From positions 5,377,456-5,441,455 of the forward strand of contig JAEVLN010000002.1 in the NCBI GenBank assembly GCA_018350325.1: a stretch of DNA of 64,000 nucleotides, given 5' to 3'. The translations under genes and the position numbers were made by a program. This document shows, one piece after another, positions 36,761 through 50,190 of this stretch; positions within the stretch are counted from its first letter, which is position 1, and the number at the start of each line of letters is the position of its first letter. The notes beneath the pieces were generated by a model. It made no database searches, had not been told where the DNA came from, and saw only the letters and a program-made list of their open reading frames with translations. Source of the DNA: Globodera rostochiensis (lineage: Eukaryota; Nematoda; Chromadorea; Rhabditida; Heteroderidae).

Positions 36761-37819
36761 TTTCTGAACAATGATGTTAAGTTATTGTATATTTTTATTT
36801 ATTTAAAATGATTTATTTTTAATTATTCTCTGCCTTTCGTTGATTTTTAATCCATTGCTAAATTATCAGATAATACAGTATTGTCAATTGATATTTTGCA
36901 GTACTTGTATCTTTACATTATATATCTCGGTAAGAGGTATTCGTTGTTGAAATTCTCGTGTATTTTATTTAAAATTAATATTTTTCATGCATTCCTGACA
37001 TTTGCGACTTTTAAAATATAACCAACAAATCCCGGCGGCAAACAATCTCGCTGTTCACATAGATGAGCAAAGCCTCTGACTTAATTAGATTTATTTGACG
37101 CAAAAGGAGAATATTTCATTTAGAAAAATGTGCTATTACTATCAGATATTTTTATCTATGATAGTTTGTTAAATTTTTAAATTTTTACGAATTTTACAAT
37201 TAATCAAATAACATATTTATTTTTTATCATTTTCAAAATTCAATTATTGTCTTAAAAACTTTATTTGTTAAATCAGTATTTCAAGCTTGATTCGCACATA
37301 ATAATGTAAAATTTTTAAATTTTTAGTTGACAAGCTTTTTTTTAAACCAGTTAAAAATAAACATTGTTTAATTTATAGAAAATTAATGTTTTTATTTTTC
37401 CTCTATTCTTTTGTTTGTGTATAGTTCTTTTAATCAGCTTAGAAGTCTTTGAAATTTTCATTTTGTTATATATAGGCTCACATCAAATGAAATTTTTGCT
37501 TAAAAATATTAACTGCTGTTATATATATATTCCACTTTTTGATTAGGCACTCGCTATTTTTATTTTTCTGCACGCGCTTTGAGGTTTTAATGCTTTTCAA
37601 AGATTTTCAAATGTTATTATTTGCTTCGTTTTTTTGTATATTATAACTAGCATCAAGCATCTTGTCGTTATTATCAATCTTAGTTTGCATATATAATTTA
37701 AAAATATTTTAATCGATTTTTAATAAATTAGTTTGTTTTAGCTATTAAAATACCTTAGTAATATTTTACCCGCTTTTTTGATAAGAAGTTATTTAGAATT
37801 AGTTTTATAATTTGAGAGA
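36761..37819. other. T-rich gene-poor sequence at the polarity switch
   Basis: Nothing coding was recognised. One island lies at 37030-37085. This region sits between the A-rich and T-rich halves and close to the midpoint of the main inverted duplication (about 37.7-38.0 kb from the coordinate sums). Confidence 0.5.
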
Positions 37820-37905
37820 GGGTCTGAACAATCAGACAAACTGCTAAACACTTTGACAGAGTGTCTAAACAGCTAGACAGAGTGTCTAAACAGCTAAACA
37901 GAGTT
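37820..37905. repeat. 22-bp minisatellite with hairpin units
   Basis: The unit GACAGAGTGTCTAAACAGCTA is repeated about 2.5 times at 37856-37903. It is preceded by GTCTGAACAATCAGAC, a perfect hairpin with 6-bp arms. GTCTA and TAGAC also face each other within the array. It lies at the approximate symmetry point of the large inverted duplication. Confidence 0.8.
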
Positions 37906-40900
37906 TTAGTTTAAATCTAGATTTGACAATAACTTATTTGTACATTATGTTTTTCAACTGTCTTCTAGTATGTCTATCGATTGAGGGCATAACGGTGTTT
38001 GCGAAATGTAGAATAAGTTAAAAAATATTCTTTTTTACTATATTCATAAATCATATTGCATTTTTGTCATTTTTTAAATACACATTATTGTATTAGTTTA
38101 AATATTCTTTGTCTTTTATTTATATGTGTTCTGTGCATTTGAATTTAAATAATTAAATTTTATAATGAACTGCTGCAAGCTTTTTTCTTTTTAATAAATA
38201 TGAAAATTTCATTTTAGACTTATTGTTTTCTTTTGTACTGCTTTCCTGTTTAATCGTTGGGATAATTTGGTTAATTTTTTTAAAATGAAAGCTTGTGATT
38301 TTAGTTAATTGATTAAATTTAAATTTTTGTGGTTAGTTTATTGATATAACTTATTTATCAATTTTTATAAAAACATTTATATTGTGAATCAAAATTTAAA
38401 AGTTTTATTTTTATAAAACATTGGTTGCATTGCGCGTGTATTACATTTTATAAGAATATTTTTGAAATATCAATCCTGTTCAAATAAATGGTCGTCAATC
38501 AACAAATGCATTTAAAATGTTATCTATTGTGTTTTCGTTTATAGTTTTTTCATTTTTCCATTATATTGGTTTTAGTAATGCCTTGATAAAAGTATTATTA
38601 AACGAAAGGAAGCCACTCAAATTACCAATTTTTTAAAAACAAAATAGTGATTTTATTTAGTTAGTCTGGACAAGCGCTCCAATATTTTAATTATCTGGAT
38701 TTTCTGTTTTTTGTTTACATACACATCAATCCAATTTCTTGTCGCGTTTTCCTTTTCATAAGTATTTCGTTTTTTATAAAATCATTTATTACACGCACTT
38801 AAAAGTGTCCGAAAATTAATAGCGTTTGGTGCTAACTTTTTTTTGTCGAGATTAAGCTAAAATATTGTAATGGAAAGAGAAAGATCTGGGAGCAGTTACA
38901 GAATTATTGGAGTAGGTTAAAAATTGTTTAGGGGAGGGTGGGGGGGGGGGGTAGAGAATTATTTAGAAAGAAGCCAAGTGATTGAACTAGCAGATAGTTT
39001 TTTGAAAAATTTCATATAAAAATTAACTGGCATAAATAATTATTTAATTCACTCTCTAATTACATGCATCGCATACTATGTGGTTAGATATCAACGTCTG
39101 TCGTCATACATTGTCACCGCTGAACAGCAGTGACACTTCGGCGGCGCCAAGCTCTATGGTTGCAGACTAATCTTTAAAATATAGGTTATTACTATTTAGC
39201 TTGCATAAAAAGAGTTTTACTAATGCCGTCCGTTTAAAAATTATTGAATTTAAAATTTAATAATTATTTATATTTTTTTTATTAGTTATTGATTGTGTTT
39301 TTGCAGTCTTGCAAATTAATGCCAGCAGAACCACATAATTGTCACTATTTTTGTGCATTGATTAATACTTTTTAAAACGGGGACTAGCGGGAATGGAATT
39401 TGTAAAGTTAATTTACAGATATACTGTGCATTGCTCATACTTATTAATATATTGATATTTATAGATGGGCAAAAGCCAACAGATTAAAAAGTTTGTTTTC
39501 GACTTTTTTCAAACTTGAATTTTTTAACCCATTTTTATACATTAAAACAAATTTAGCGTGTCTTTAAACAATTTTCATTTAAAGTATATTTTTGTAATTA
39601 TAGTTTTTTTTGGAAAGACTTATTTCTCAAACGCCGTATAAAACAGCCAACAAATTTTATTAATATTTATACTTTTTCAAATTTTATTTATATTTGTGCT
39701 ATTTAATGTGATTTAAATAAGCTAATTCTGGCGGCTTCACTTTTACCTATGACACCCAAGGCACTTTTTTTTGTCACCTCCGCGATTTCAAGCAGTATCT
39801 GTGTATTCCACTTTATTACTCTAAAGAAATGGCCGCCACAAATTCGAGCATTGAAGCGTGCGAAGTGCATGCGCCGTTGCGCATGGTGAAACTAGAACGA
39901 TGATGAAGTTGGGTTCGGCGTACAAAATATATCAATTATCGTTTGGATATATTTTAATTATTATGTTTGACGTTTTGTAATTGAAAAACCAATGAAAATA
40001 TCCATTAATCAAAAAAGATTGATTGAATTGGGTTGTTCTATATCTTGCTTCTTTGTTTTTGGTGTTTTTATTCTTCTTTTGCTTTTACTTTTGTTCTGAA
40101 AGTGCGTTGATTTTTATTTATAAATTCGAATTTATTAATTTTTTCCAAAAACTGTTTTTAATAAATTTACTCTTTATCATTTTCTAGGTTCTTTAATAAA
40201 TGGATTGACTCGATCATAGCGTCTAGTCCGAACGGATCCATAGATTTAGCCATTTTATAACACAAAGTTAATACATACTTTTATAAATATCTTCACTTTT
40301 TTTTATTCTTCAATATTATTGTTTTATTTTTATTAATATTGTTTAATGTTAATAAAAAACTTGTTTTTTTCTTCATAAAGCGTTTATTTTGACCATAAGT
40401 GCCCTGTTTTAGCTTCATTGTAAATGTTCAAACATTGGGTCATGTGCACGCCGTTCGGTGCATAATTATGCAATCTTTGAATTTTTTTAGAAAGGCTTAT
40501 TAAATGTGTTGAGTTAAATATTGCTTATTATATATTTTGTGGCTGACAATACCTCCTGGTCATACGAAGATAAACTCACTTGGGTGATATTTTTATATTT
40601 TGTATGAACTTGTGCCAATTCCTATTAATTTTTAAATTTGTTTTATTTATTATTTGCTGATAAAACATTTTAACAAGTTAAGTTTTTCTTTATTCTAATT
40701 ACATAAAATTTTTTGAATTAATTAAATTATTATATTACGAATTTAATGTTTTATCGATACTAAAAACATTTTGTTAATGTACGCGGCGGATTGTAACAGA
40801 CATTGATTATTGTTCTTAGTAATGATTGCATCAAGGTGGCCATAATACCTTTCTTGTCATCATTTTTATTTCCATCTGCAATTCACTGATGCACAGACAA

Positions 40901-43900
40901 CTTTAATGATTTTGATCAGAGATTTATCAAGTAAATATTGCATTTTACATTCTTAAACAAGTTTTAAAAAAATACAAATTTGGAATGTTCGTGTCGTCCA
41001 CTACAAATATATCCTTGAAAATATTTAAAATATTAAGCGATGTATTAAAAATTTGGGGATTTTGCCGTGTTCTATTATGGGGTAAATAAAAATTTAAATT
41101 ACTATTAATATAATTTAAAGTAAAGTAAATGACGAGAAAACTACACACTTTTTTAAATTCTTTGTAATTAAACTTTTCTGGGTGCTTTAATTTTAAAATA
41201 CATTAGTATTTTTATTTTCGCAAGAATGAGAATTTAGTTTTTTGTATTAAGAACTATACTGCGACCGATTGAGGCAACCTGACACATAAAACCCATTTTT
41301 CTATCAATAAATAATTTGAAAACATAGATTGCAAATTGGCATTTTGTCGGCTCTTTTTTATTTTTTTTGACGCCACAGTAATGTGTTAAAAAAACTGGAT
41401 CTCAATTAAGTCAAGAAGTGCTTCAAGATGTTGAGTCCGAATCCGCAATTTGACTTTGAATTGCTGTTGTTCTTGATTCAAATTAGCCAGAACCTTTTAA
41501 TTGATTAAAAATTTCCCATAAAATAAATGGAAATAGCGCAATTTAGCTTTAATTCGTCGTCCACGGGTAACATCAGATTCAAGGCTTTATCGGAAGTAAT
41601 AATTATTTGATTTCAAAGTTTAAAAAAATGATTAATTTCATTTAATTTTCCTTATTTTTTATTTTAATATTTTTTTTTTGACTAGTTGTGTATTTTTTTA
41701 AATACTTTTAATTTCCATTTTGCGTTGCAACGAAAATAAAATTCCAACCACCTTTGACGGGGCTGATGTCCGGTGACTACTGTTCCCCGGCAATAAAATC
41801 TTCCTACATTTATATCAATTCTTTCATATAAATATATTTATTGAATTAATTTTTGCATAAAAATGTCTACCATTAAGTAATTTATTGTTTTTATACTAAA
41901 TTCTCTAAAAGTAGTATTTTAGTGCCTCGTTTAACAATTATAGATATGTTTAATTAATATATGCATTGCAATTTCTTTTATGTTTTTCAGTATAATTCAT
42001 AGACAGTAAGGGCATATACTCATTATTTTAACTATAGTGACAATTTCAATTTGCTTTGTTATTTTATTATGTTATTAGAACTCAAAGATTTTGTTAATTA
42101 TTATAACAGTAACATTTTATATATTTGATTTTTTTAATAAACAATCTCCGCAAATATCTGTTATTTAAATAATAATTTTCTTTTTAATTACATGAGCCGT
42201 TTTTACATTCAACTACAATAAATAAATTAACATCTAATCATTTTTGCACTAGCCAAAATTGAGGCGTCCTCGTTATTAAATTTATTTCAAATAATTAGCG
42301 CTGGACGCTCGTTTAACAAAATGTTCATTAGTTAAAAAATTATTTAGTAAACGCATTTTTACAGTAATTACTTTAAAATAAAAAAAAAAATTGTAATAGG
42401 TTAAAAATGGTAAAAAAATATTTGATAAAAATGAGGAAGGAAAATAATGAGAATCATCGACACAAAATAAATTGTAAAATACATTTCAAAAAGTTCATTT
42501 TTAAGCAGAATTTTTAATAGATGAAATTAAAAAACCATACAAATAATAATAAATTAATTTATTCGTCCTTTCTGCATTAAGTTTTATTTTATTTTATGTA
42601 AATTATAATTTGCTTATGAGTAATTTATTTAATCTAAATTGTTATATGAATTCATTTTGTCCTTAGCAATTTTTGTCAGTTTATGAATATTTTAAGTTTC
42701 CCTCCGATGAGACGATCGGCTCGGTAATTGCGACGGTTTTACCTTCTGATATTCTATATGAAAGGACTTTATTTTTATATTTTGTGTTTTAATGTTGTTA
42801 AATACATTTTCTTGCGTCTAAAAATAATTTTGCTTAGGTTATTTTATTTCATGTAATTTATAATTGTTCACCCACGGATATAGACTTATGATATCGTATA
42901 CCGATATTTTCTCATCCTCTTTGGGCTCGGCAAACAAATACGTTAAATTCTGCAACTTTTATTTATGTTACAATATTGAAGCAGAAGCAATTTGGGCCAA
43001 GATCATTTGCAATTTAAAAAGAGTTGCCACAACCATTTGGTGCACCGATGGTTACTTAAAATCACTGTAATATTATTTTTTTCAATTTTTACGATTTTTC
43101 CCGAGAGCATCGGTCAATGCAGATCGTCTCGCTATTACATACGAATACAGTTGCAAATTTAATTAAAATTAAATTTTATAATTATTTTAATAGTTAAGCA
43201 AAATAAATGTATTTTTAAACGATTAGTTAATACATTTTATCACCTTTTGACATATATCATAATATATATAATAATTTAAAGGGTTTAAATATTTTTTGAT
43301 ATTTTTATTGTTTTTTAATAATTAAACGAAGATTTTACAGTATAATTTAGTGCCAAAAAGTTTTCAAATATTATTATTATTTTTTACTATATTATACATT
43401 TAATCAAGCCTTTCTTTCCCTGACACCTTTTATCAATTCAAATCTAGAGACAACTGATATTAACTCATATTAGTCCTGAGTAAAGTATCAAATACGAATA
43501 AGCAAATTATTTTCGTTTCATTCCATGCGATTAATTAACTAAATCAATTTTAAATGATAGGGTTAAATTATACCACACCAATTGGTCTTTGTTCAAATTT
43601 GTTTTTGTTTCGCGATAAATGATTTAAACCGGGTGCACCGGTCGTAATTTATTGTTTTATAATTGGATTTTATATATTAAACTTTTAGTTCATTAACTGA
43701 ATTAGATTTAATTACATGCAGCCGTCACCATTTTAGACGTGATTACTCGCTTTATCGCTATAATTACCTTTATTTTATAGGAAACAGAGGTTCCATCTTT
43801 TTTAATGATAAATAATTTGAATTATTTTATAATTTGAGTATTTAAATCAGCATAATATCCAAAAATTGTTATCGTTATAATATACTTTAGCATCTTTAAA

Positions 43901-44249
43901 ATCTTTTCAAATACTGTTTATTGTGGCCGCTTTGATTTAATAATTTGCAAGAATTTGAATTGTAAAATTTAAAACAATTTTATTCTAAGTTATCACATAA
44001 AGCACATTTAGAACTTTTCACATTTTCGGTTGTTTTGGAGAAACAAATATTATAATAACCGGTGTTAGAGTGCGCTCTGTGCAAGCCCTGCAAACAAACC
44101 GCGTCAAGGTCTGACGCATCTTTCAAGCTTTGTCCGCACACTTGTCGTTGAGACAAACGTATCCATATGCCAACGTACATTCTATTATCGAACGTGTATT
44201 AACATTCTTTCTTCTCCTTTAAAATTTATCATTTACATTTCTTTACAAT
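37906..44249. other. T-rich gene-poor block with spaced GC-richer islands
   Basis: No gene of known family. Islands of 20-60 bp occur near 39110-39165, 39840-39905, 40205-40250, 40430-40475, 40780-40810, 41415-41460, 41750-41805, 42690-42745, 43095-43140, 43625-43650 and 44055-44130. Some are preceded by TTAATTACATG or a close variant (39058, 42186, 43711; also 48180). Two short frames are less AT-biased than average (plus 42864-43070; minus 43980-44180), but neither shows a motif I know. A G run lies at 38940-38951. Confidence 0.5.
38940..38951. repeat. Run of 12 G
   Basis: A G run preceded by GGGGAGGGT, making a G-rich patch of about 20 bases at 38931-38951 that could form a G-quadruplex. 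Confidence 0.9.
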
Positions 44250-44605
44250 AGTTATTCATTTAAATAATTAAACGTTAATGAGCTGTTAACTTAAGTCAAT
44301 AATTCTTTGAAAGGATTTATTATAATGTATGGAGGTTTTTTGAAAATATTAAAAGCCTAATTCAATATTTTAAGATACGGTTGTAAATAAATTGGCATAA
44401 AATATAAGTTCAAATTTTATTTCTTTAGGCATATTAAATTTAATTCATTTTTTGATACAATTCCGCCGCTTTAGGACGTAATTGTTATTTTTAACACCAA
44501 CCCCAAATGATTTAATTAAATATTCTAATGTTTTCTTTTCTATCAAAAAAACGATATTCTTTAAATAAAATTTATTTTAAATTTTGGAATGAATGTCTTA
44601 GATTC
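44250..44605 (-). repeat. Inverted-repeat copy (partner about 22020-22260)
   Basis: Reverse-complement partner of 22020-22260, with AATTCCGCCGCTTTAGGACG near 44459-44478 as its GC-richer core. Roughly 100 bases more than the left copy are spread over small insertions. Confidence 0.8.
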
Positions 44606-46004
44606 ACTATTTTCGTTAAAAATATTTTGTGTAAATTTTGTTAATTTATTGGTAAAATTTACAATTTTTTTAAATATAATTTCTAAAGTATTCATTTTAG
44701 CGAAAATCTTTTAGTTTCAGTCTCGGTAGGATTATTTTCAGCTAAATTTTTGTTTTAGATTTTAGTGGTGTGGTATAAACATTTTGCCTTTGCTTTTTTC
44801 GCTGAAGTAATTTTGTTTGGGTTTCCTTGCTTTATTTCGTTCTTTCTACCGCTCGCAGATTTTCCTTGACCTCTTGGAATTTATGCTTGACCTCTTGGTG
44901 TGATTATGCTCTCAATTATTTTGTCAATTATTCTGACATTTTAATCAATAAATATGTTTTGTTTAGGTTTTAATTTTACTTTTTTGCGCACCCTCCTGAC
45001 AATTAGCATCAAATAATTTTTTAAAATTATTTTTGAGACTTTCCAAAACATACTTAGGTTTTTAAACTTTTTACCTATGTGAATTTTGGTTTCTTTTAGT
45101 AAAATTTTACTTTAAATTTAAATTAAATTAACAAATACTCTTAACAATTGGTATAAATATCCCGCGGCGCATAATTCTGGACGTTTTGGCCTTCCGGTTA
45201 TTTACTAATTTTATCATTTTGTAAATTTTTTTGATTTGCATTTACTATTTTATCATTTTCTAAATTTTTTTGATTTGTATTTACTAATATTTTCGGATTA
45301 ATTAGTAATGTACGGCTGCGCAGGACATCGAATGCAGCTCTATTGGATTGAATTCTTCCAGGTCTGCGAACTCTTCGATTGCGGAAATAGAGGTCAAAAA
45401 CTATTTAAAAACAATATTTTAACTTTTTGTTGTTTTTTTGATTGGTGATCTTGCATTTTTAGAAAGAAATTAATTATTATGTTGAGCTAGAATAGCTATT
45501 TATTTTAGAATTATATTTTTTATGCTTAACGTTGTCAGATGTGCCAGTTTCCTAAATTTTGGCATCATTCATGCATTGAATATAAAACTAAACTTTTAAA
45601 TGTTCTGCAATGGATTTATATATTTGTCAATGTTATTTTTAACCGTGTGAAATTTATGTTGATAGTATTGATGCTCTTTTCAAAAATTTTAAACATTTTC
45701 AATTAAAGAGTTATTAATTTTTTATAGGTTTGAGTTAGATTATTCTTTTTCATCAAAAATTAAAGTTTAAAATTAACATTCTGGTTTCACCAAACTATTT
45801 TATATTTATATTTTTATTTATTTTTATTAATATTTTAATAATAAAACAAATGAATTCTTTTGTCTCAAAAGATCGCTAGAACGGTACGTGCTCAATTCTT
45901 TCAGCAATTATTTTTTAAGCAATTTTATAACAACTCAATGATCTTCTCTTGTTTAAAGTCCATCAAAATTAGAAAAGAACCTTTTGGTTGTTAATCTCTT
46001 AACA
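44606..46004. other. T-rich gene-poor block
   Basis: No gene. It includes a 22-bp direct repeat of CTTGACCTCTTGG (44866 and 44888) and a 40-bp tandem at 45201-45288. An island at 45310-45395 has no recognised content. Confidence 0.5.
45201..45288. repeat. 40-bp tandem duplication
   Basis: TTTACTA..TTTTATCATTTT.TAAATTTTTTTGATTTG occurs twice (from 45201 and 45241), and a third copy begins near 45280. Confidence 0.85.
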
Positions 46005-46265
46005 ATAGCGCTGTTCTGTTCTGGCAGTCGCCGGGGTAGCATGATTGGGGTTAATCATAACAATTTTAAGGAGTTGACACATATTTTAAACATAGTAATT
46101 CATCTTCCATATTACTTTTTCGGATTTGTGTTTTGGATAAATTTATTATTTCTTGAATTTTTTGTCCACCTTTCAAATTATTTGATTTTTTAACATCCTT
46201 TAGGTAATGATGTTTATTAAAGTTAAAAATTACATATCTATATTAAATAATGCCGTCGATGTTGT
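46005..46265 (-). repeat. Inverted-repeat copy (partner about 26735-27010)
   Basis: Reverse-complement partner of 26735-27010. The island CTGTTCTGTTCTGGCAGTCGC at about 46011-46031 and the ATGCCGTCG near 46250 are the anchors. The 69-codon plus-strand frame across it (45984-46193) is not kept in the other copy. Confidence 0.8.
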
Positions 46266-48480
46266 TCTTTGTAAATATAGCATGTATTAATTCAAATTTT
46301 AATAGGAAAAAATGGATATATTAAATTCAACTTTGTGTAGTAAATTTTCAGTATTTGAGCAAAGAATTTTTTTGAACATTTGTCACTCTTTTATAAAAAT
46401 TTATATTACAATATTCTATTCTTTATTTTTGGCGGTTATTTATATTTTGTTTGCATTAAAGTTTTTACTTAGCGCTAAAGTTGTTGATGAGGATTTATCT
46501 TAGCAAATTCATTTAAAAATTTGAATGAGATTTTTAAGCATTTATTAATATTTTTATTCCAATAAGTTAAATTGATTTTTAGCTTCACAGCGGACAATAA
46601 TTGATGTGAAGTGTGCCGTACTTGCCGATTACGTTATATGTTATTTATCCATTAGAATATTTAATATTTTTATTACTTTTCTATTATTATTTTTTGATTT
46701 AGTATCTATTCCGGCATTTTGGAAATTTAATGTTAAAATGCAGTTGAAGAACGAGAACAAAATTAAAAATGATGAAAGTAACATTTTATTTCTTTCTTGC
46801 TTAGCGTCTTCTTTTAAATCTATTTTTTTATTATTTAATCATACTTTTTTTTTGTTCTTTAAAGTCATTTTTAGCGTTTTTTAATTCAAAAATATGAGTT
46901 TGATTCAGCAGCGCTGTTGTTTTGGCAACTCGGTCATATAAAGTAGTCCAAAATTTTTTTCTGTGATTGTATTGATAACATTGTTAATTGATATTTAAAG
47001 TAAATGTTAAAATGCGTTTGTTGTTGATTTTTTTCTCAAGTTTTTTATTTGAAACATAATTATTTGACGCAATATTAACACTGCTAAATTCAGGATATTT
47101 TTTTGTTTTGTTTTAATTTTTTAAAACTTGAGGTATAAATTTAATCTGATATTTCCATTGTTCATGCATTATAAGTAAGTTTGAAAAAAACATATCCTGG
47201 ACTTGGAGCCAAGCACAATTACAAAAAAACGCAGCGATGATCTAATTTGGTATAAAAAGAGCGTTTTGTAAGTGTGATTTTATTACATTATATTTTTTAA
47301 TTATGTTAAAAGATGAAATTAAAACGAAAAATATTATTTATTTGTTGCTGCATTATTTTGATTTACATGGATGATTTTTATTATTATATTTTAGAGTCAG
47401 CCATATATTTTACTTAGAAAAAATATTTTTCAAGATAAACATCTTTAAATTTATTTAAGTCAGTCTTATTAATTTCAAAGGATTATTGCTTGTTTAATGC
47501 TTATTTTTAGTTCTTTGTTATAGTTGAATGATAATTTTTCTTTTAATTTTGTTCTGTTGTTTGTCAAAAAATTCATTAAATTTTGTAAATCTTAGAAAAT
47601 TTTTAGCTAAAAAATAGCTGACAGCAAATTTTATTTCGAACGCTACCTCGCCTTCCCACTCTTAGCTCGTTAAGATCATTTTGTAACGGTTTGCTTTTCT
47701 ATCATTTATAATATTTTGAAATGAAGAGATAATTAATTACGTTAATCATTTTTTGGTATTTGTTAATGATAGATAAAGTTCCATTTTTAGAAAATGAATT
47801 TAAGTTATGCTGTTTTACACAACATGGGCAATAATAAGCATGTAAAAATTCAGCATTTTAATCTATTTTAACTAAATTAAATTTTTGCGTGCGCATGTTA
47901 TGCCTTTCTCGATTTATTTTTATTTTTAACTACGTTTTATAATTTAAGGGGGTTTTTCAATTATATATTTGTTTATTTTTAAATTGGCGTATCTTATTAA
48001 TATAAAGGTCTTCTCTCATAAATAATTTTGTAAAAATTTTTTATTTTGAAATAAAAGTTTTATATTTTGAATGAAGAATATATGTTAGCGTTGCTGCTTT
48101 TTGGATATAAATTAATTTTTATTTGTTTCAATCAATCTTTGACCTTTTGGTTTAAATCTTTTTACAATGAATTAGTTTAATTACATGCATTGGATTTGTT
48201 TTGCGATTCGTACGGTGAAAATTTAGCTGCGAATAATGCGACTTTAAAGTATATTTCGTTGTTGACATCGGTACAAATTCCTGAAACGTTTATTTTTTTA
48301 TTTTAAAAAGTGCATTCAATCATTAATAACAATTTATTATAAAATTTTTAATAGGTTTGAATTTTATTGAACCAAAAATTGTTCACATAAATGGATAGAA
48401 TATTTGTGCTTTTTTTTGAACTATGAATTTTTTTGAACTATAAATTTTTGATCCTATATTAAATATTGTATTTTTTTTTT
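46266..48480. other. T-rich gene-poor block
   Basis: Two plus-strand frames, at 46312-46503 (63 codons) and 46606-46884 (92 codons), are Phe/Ile/Leu-rich, as expected of translated T-rich DNA, and show no motif. Islands lie near 46585-46630, 46900-46950, 47195-47250, 47640-47680 and 48205-48245. Confidence 0.5.
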
Positions 48481-48536
48481 ATCAGTTGATAATTTATATT
48501 TAATCTTTATATTTTTTTTAATTGTTGCTAACGCCC

Positions 48537-48639
48537 TCCCCCCCCCCCCCCTGTAGCTGGACGGGTGTATATCCTCTGCCTTGCTGGTTAGCTCCTGCCA
48601 TTGCGCGCGGAATTCTCCGGATTGTTTATCGCTCGACAT
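48537..48639 (-). CDS. Possible short exon or gene fragment, unknown protein
   Basis: On the minus strand an ATG at 48639-48637 opens a GC-richer frame that begins MSSDKQSGEFRAQWQEL and continues TSKAEDIHPSSYR before running into the 14-base G run (C run on the plus strand), read as Gly. Beyond it the frame decays into Lys/Ile-rich AT sequence. The first 30 residues are hydrophilic, of mixed composition and unlike the AT-driven frames elsewhere. That is the only reason to suspect coding origin. I recognise no family, see no clean splice donor, and cannot exclude chance. A transposon-like fragment lies just to the right (48690-48920). Confidence 0.25.
48538..48551. repeat. Run of 14 C
   Basis: A C run that closes the GC-richer segment of the adjoining minus-strand frame (48537-48639). 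Confidence 0.95.
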
Positions 48640-48689
48640 TTTTGAATGTAATGCAAATAGAGTTGGGATTATAAGCCTAAGGAAATTCT

Positions 48690-48920
48690 TCAAATTGTAC
48701 AAAAGAATGATGAATCGGACAAAAAATGTTTGGTTCTTGTGGGTTGAGGCAAAAAAAGGGTGGTTTTAAAGACAAAAAAAACTTTCTATGGATTTCCGGG
48801 GTTGTAGAATCCGAATCTGACCTCCATTTCGACCAATTCAAACCCCGAACTCGAATTTCAACAATTTCATTTTTTGCTTTTTCCATTAAAATTTTATTCT
48901 TGATTTGCAATGTCTAGAGA
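48690..48920. repeat. Fragment related to the inside of the nested element at 54372-55142
   Basis: CTATGGATTTCCGGGG...CCTCCATTTCGACCAATTC at about 48784-48842 is matched in reverse complement by about 54885-54965. The rest is less clear. Open frames on both strands are by-products of the GC-richer repeat. Confidence 0.65.
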
Positions 48921-49844
48921 AGAATATTTTGACCGTAAGATTCTGACCGCAAATCTGTTGTTTCTGTTGTTGGAGGACAAAGTTTGCACATACAGCGCAC
49001 ACATACAATATACATGACCAGTCAATGGTGTTTTGAGTTATCTTAATATTAATTAAAATACTATGTTTTTTCAGCTCTTACCTAAATATTTCATGAGAGC
49101 AGCCTTTGTTATTCATAATAAAAGTTTGTTTTATGTTAATTTTGAATTTCTTTTTATTCAAGAATATAAAAAATTAGATTAATGTTTATTTTATTAGAAA
49201 TTTGATTTTATTTTCAATATCCGTATTTTTTGTTTAAATTTAGATGAAATTATAATATTTGTTTCGGCTCATTAAAATATGTAAAGGGTTTGGTTTTTAT
49301 AATTAAAGTTAAATTATCCCATTCATATTCAATGCATTGCTGCACATCGAGCAATTTAAACCAATTAGCAATTTCATCTTGTCTATCTTAGTTCGCATAA
49401 TATAATTTTAACAATATTTTAAGCGATTTTAATAAAATTAATGTTATTTAGCAATTTTACCCGCTTCTTTGTTTTAACTTATTTATCAATTTTTTTTAAA
49501 TTGAAACCTATTTTAGACAATTATTTTTTTTTTATATTTTTTTATTTAACTCTGTATTAAAGGATTTTTTTTCAAATTGTGCCATAATTTCAATAAAACA
49601 TTGCACGTTTTCTAAACAACCAAGACATTTTATGTTAATACCCGTTTATTCATTTCAGCCAATTCATTGTATTAACGGAATTATTTCAACAATGTCAGAA
49701 AGATATCATCTAGATTAAGTAAACAAATATTTTGAATTTAAATCTTTATAATTATTTTGTTTCAGTAACTTTTTGAAGTTTAATTTTTATTTTTGAATTA
49801 TATATATTTTATATAACTGACAAATTGCAGCACACCTAAAATTT

Positions 49845-50190
49845 GCACATTCTCGGCCGACCCGAATTCTTGCGGGTTTGACGGGATTATGTAGACGTCT
49901 ATCTATATGGCACATCACAAAATTTGCCCGCCCAATCCAAGAATTTCGGCGATAAAGTAATATTAGTTAGGTATACATTCGTATTTGATAAGAAATATAT
50001 CAATTTGTACTAAATTATTTTATTGTATCGTTATCATGATATAACTTCATTTTTAAATTTAATTTAAGACATTCGCTTTTTATTATAAATTTAGTCAATA
50101 ATTTATTTCTTTTGACCTTCTGTTTTTAGTACTAAAAAATATTATTATAAATTTTCTATTTTTTTAAAATTTAAAACTTAATTTATATTT
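49845..50190 (+). repeat. Direct repeat (partner about 56205-56475)
   Basis: The two copies share CGGGTTTGACGGGATTATG, then TAGACG.CTA, CATATGGCAC, CAAAATTTGCCCGCCCAA, a CGGCGAT core and a long T-rich tail with ATATCAATTTGTA and TTTTTAGTACTAAA. Indels break any frame. This copy has no counterpart that I could find in the left half. Confidence 0.85.

Noticed and set aside
43980..44180. 66-codon minus-strand frame beginning MYVGIWIRLSQRQVCG, less AT-biased than its surroundings.
   Set aside because: No family resemblance, no second copy, and the second half decays into AT-driven residues. It covers one of the many GC islands.
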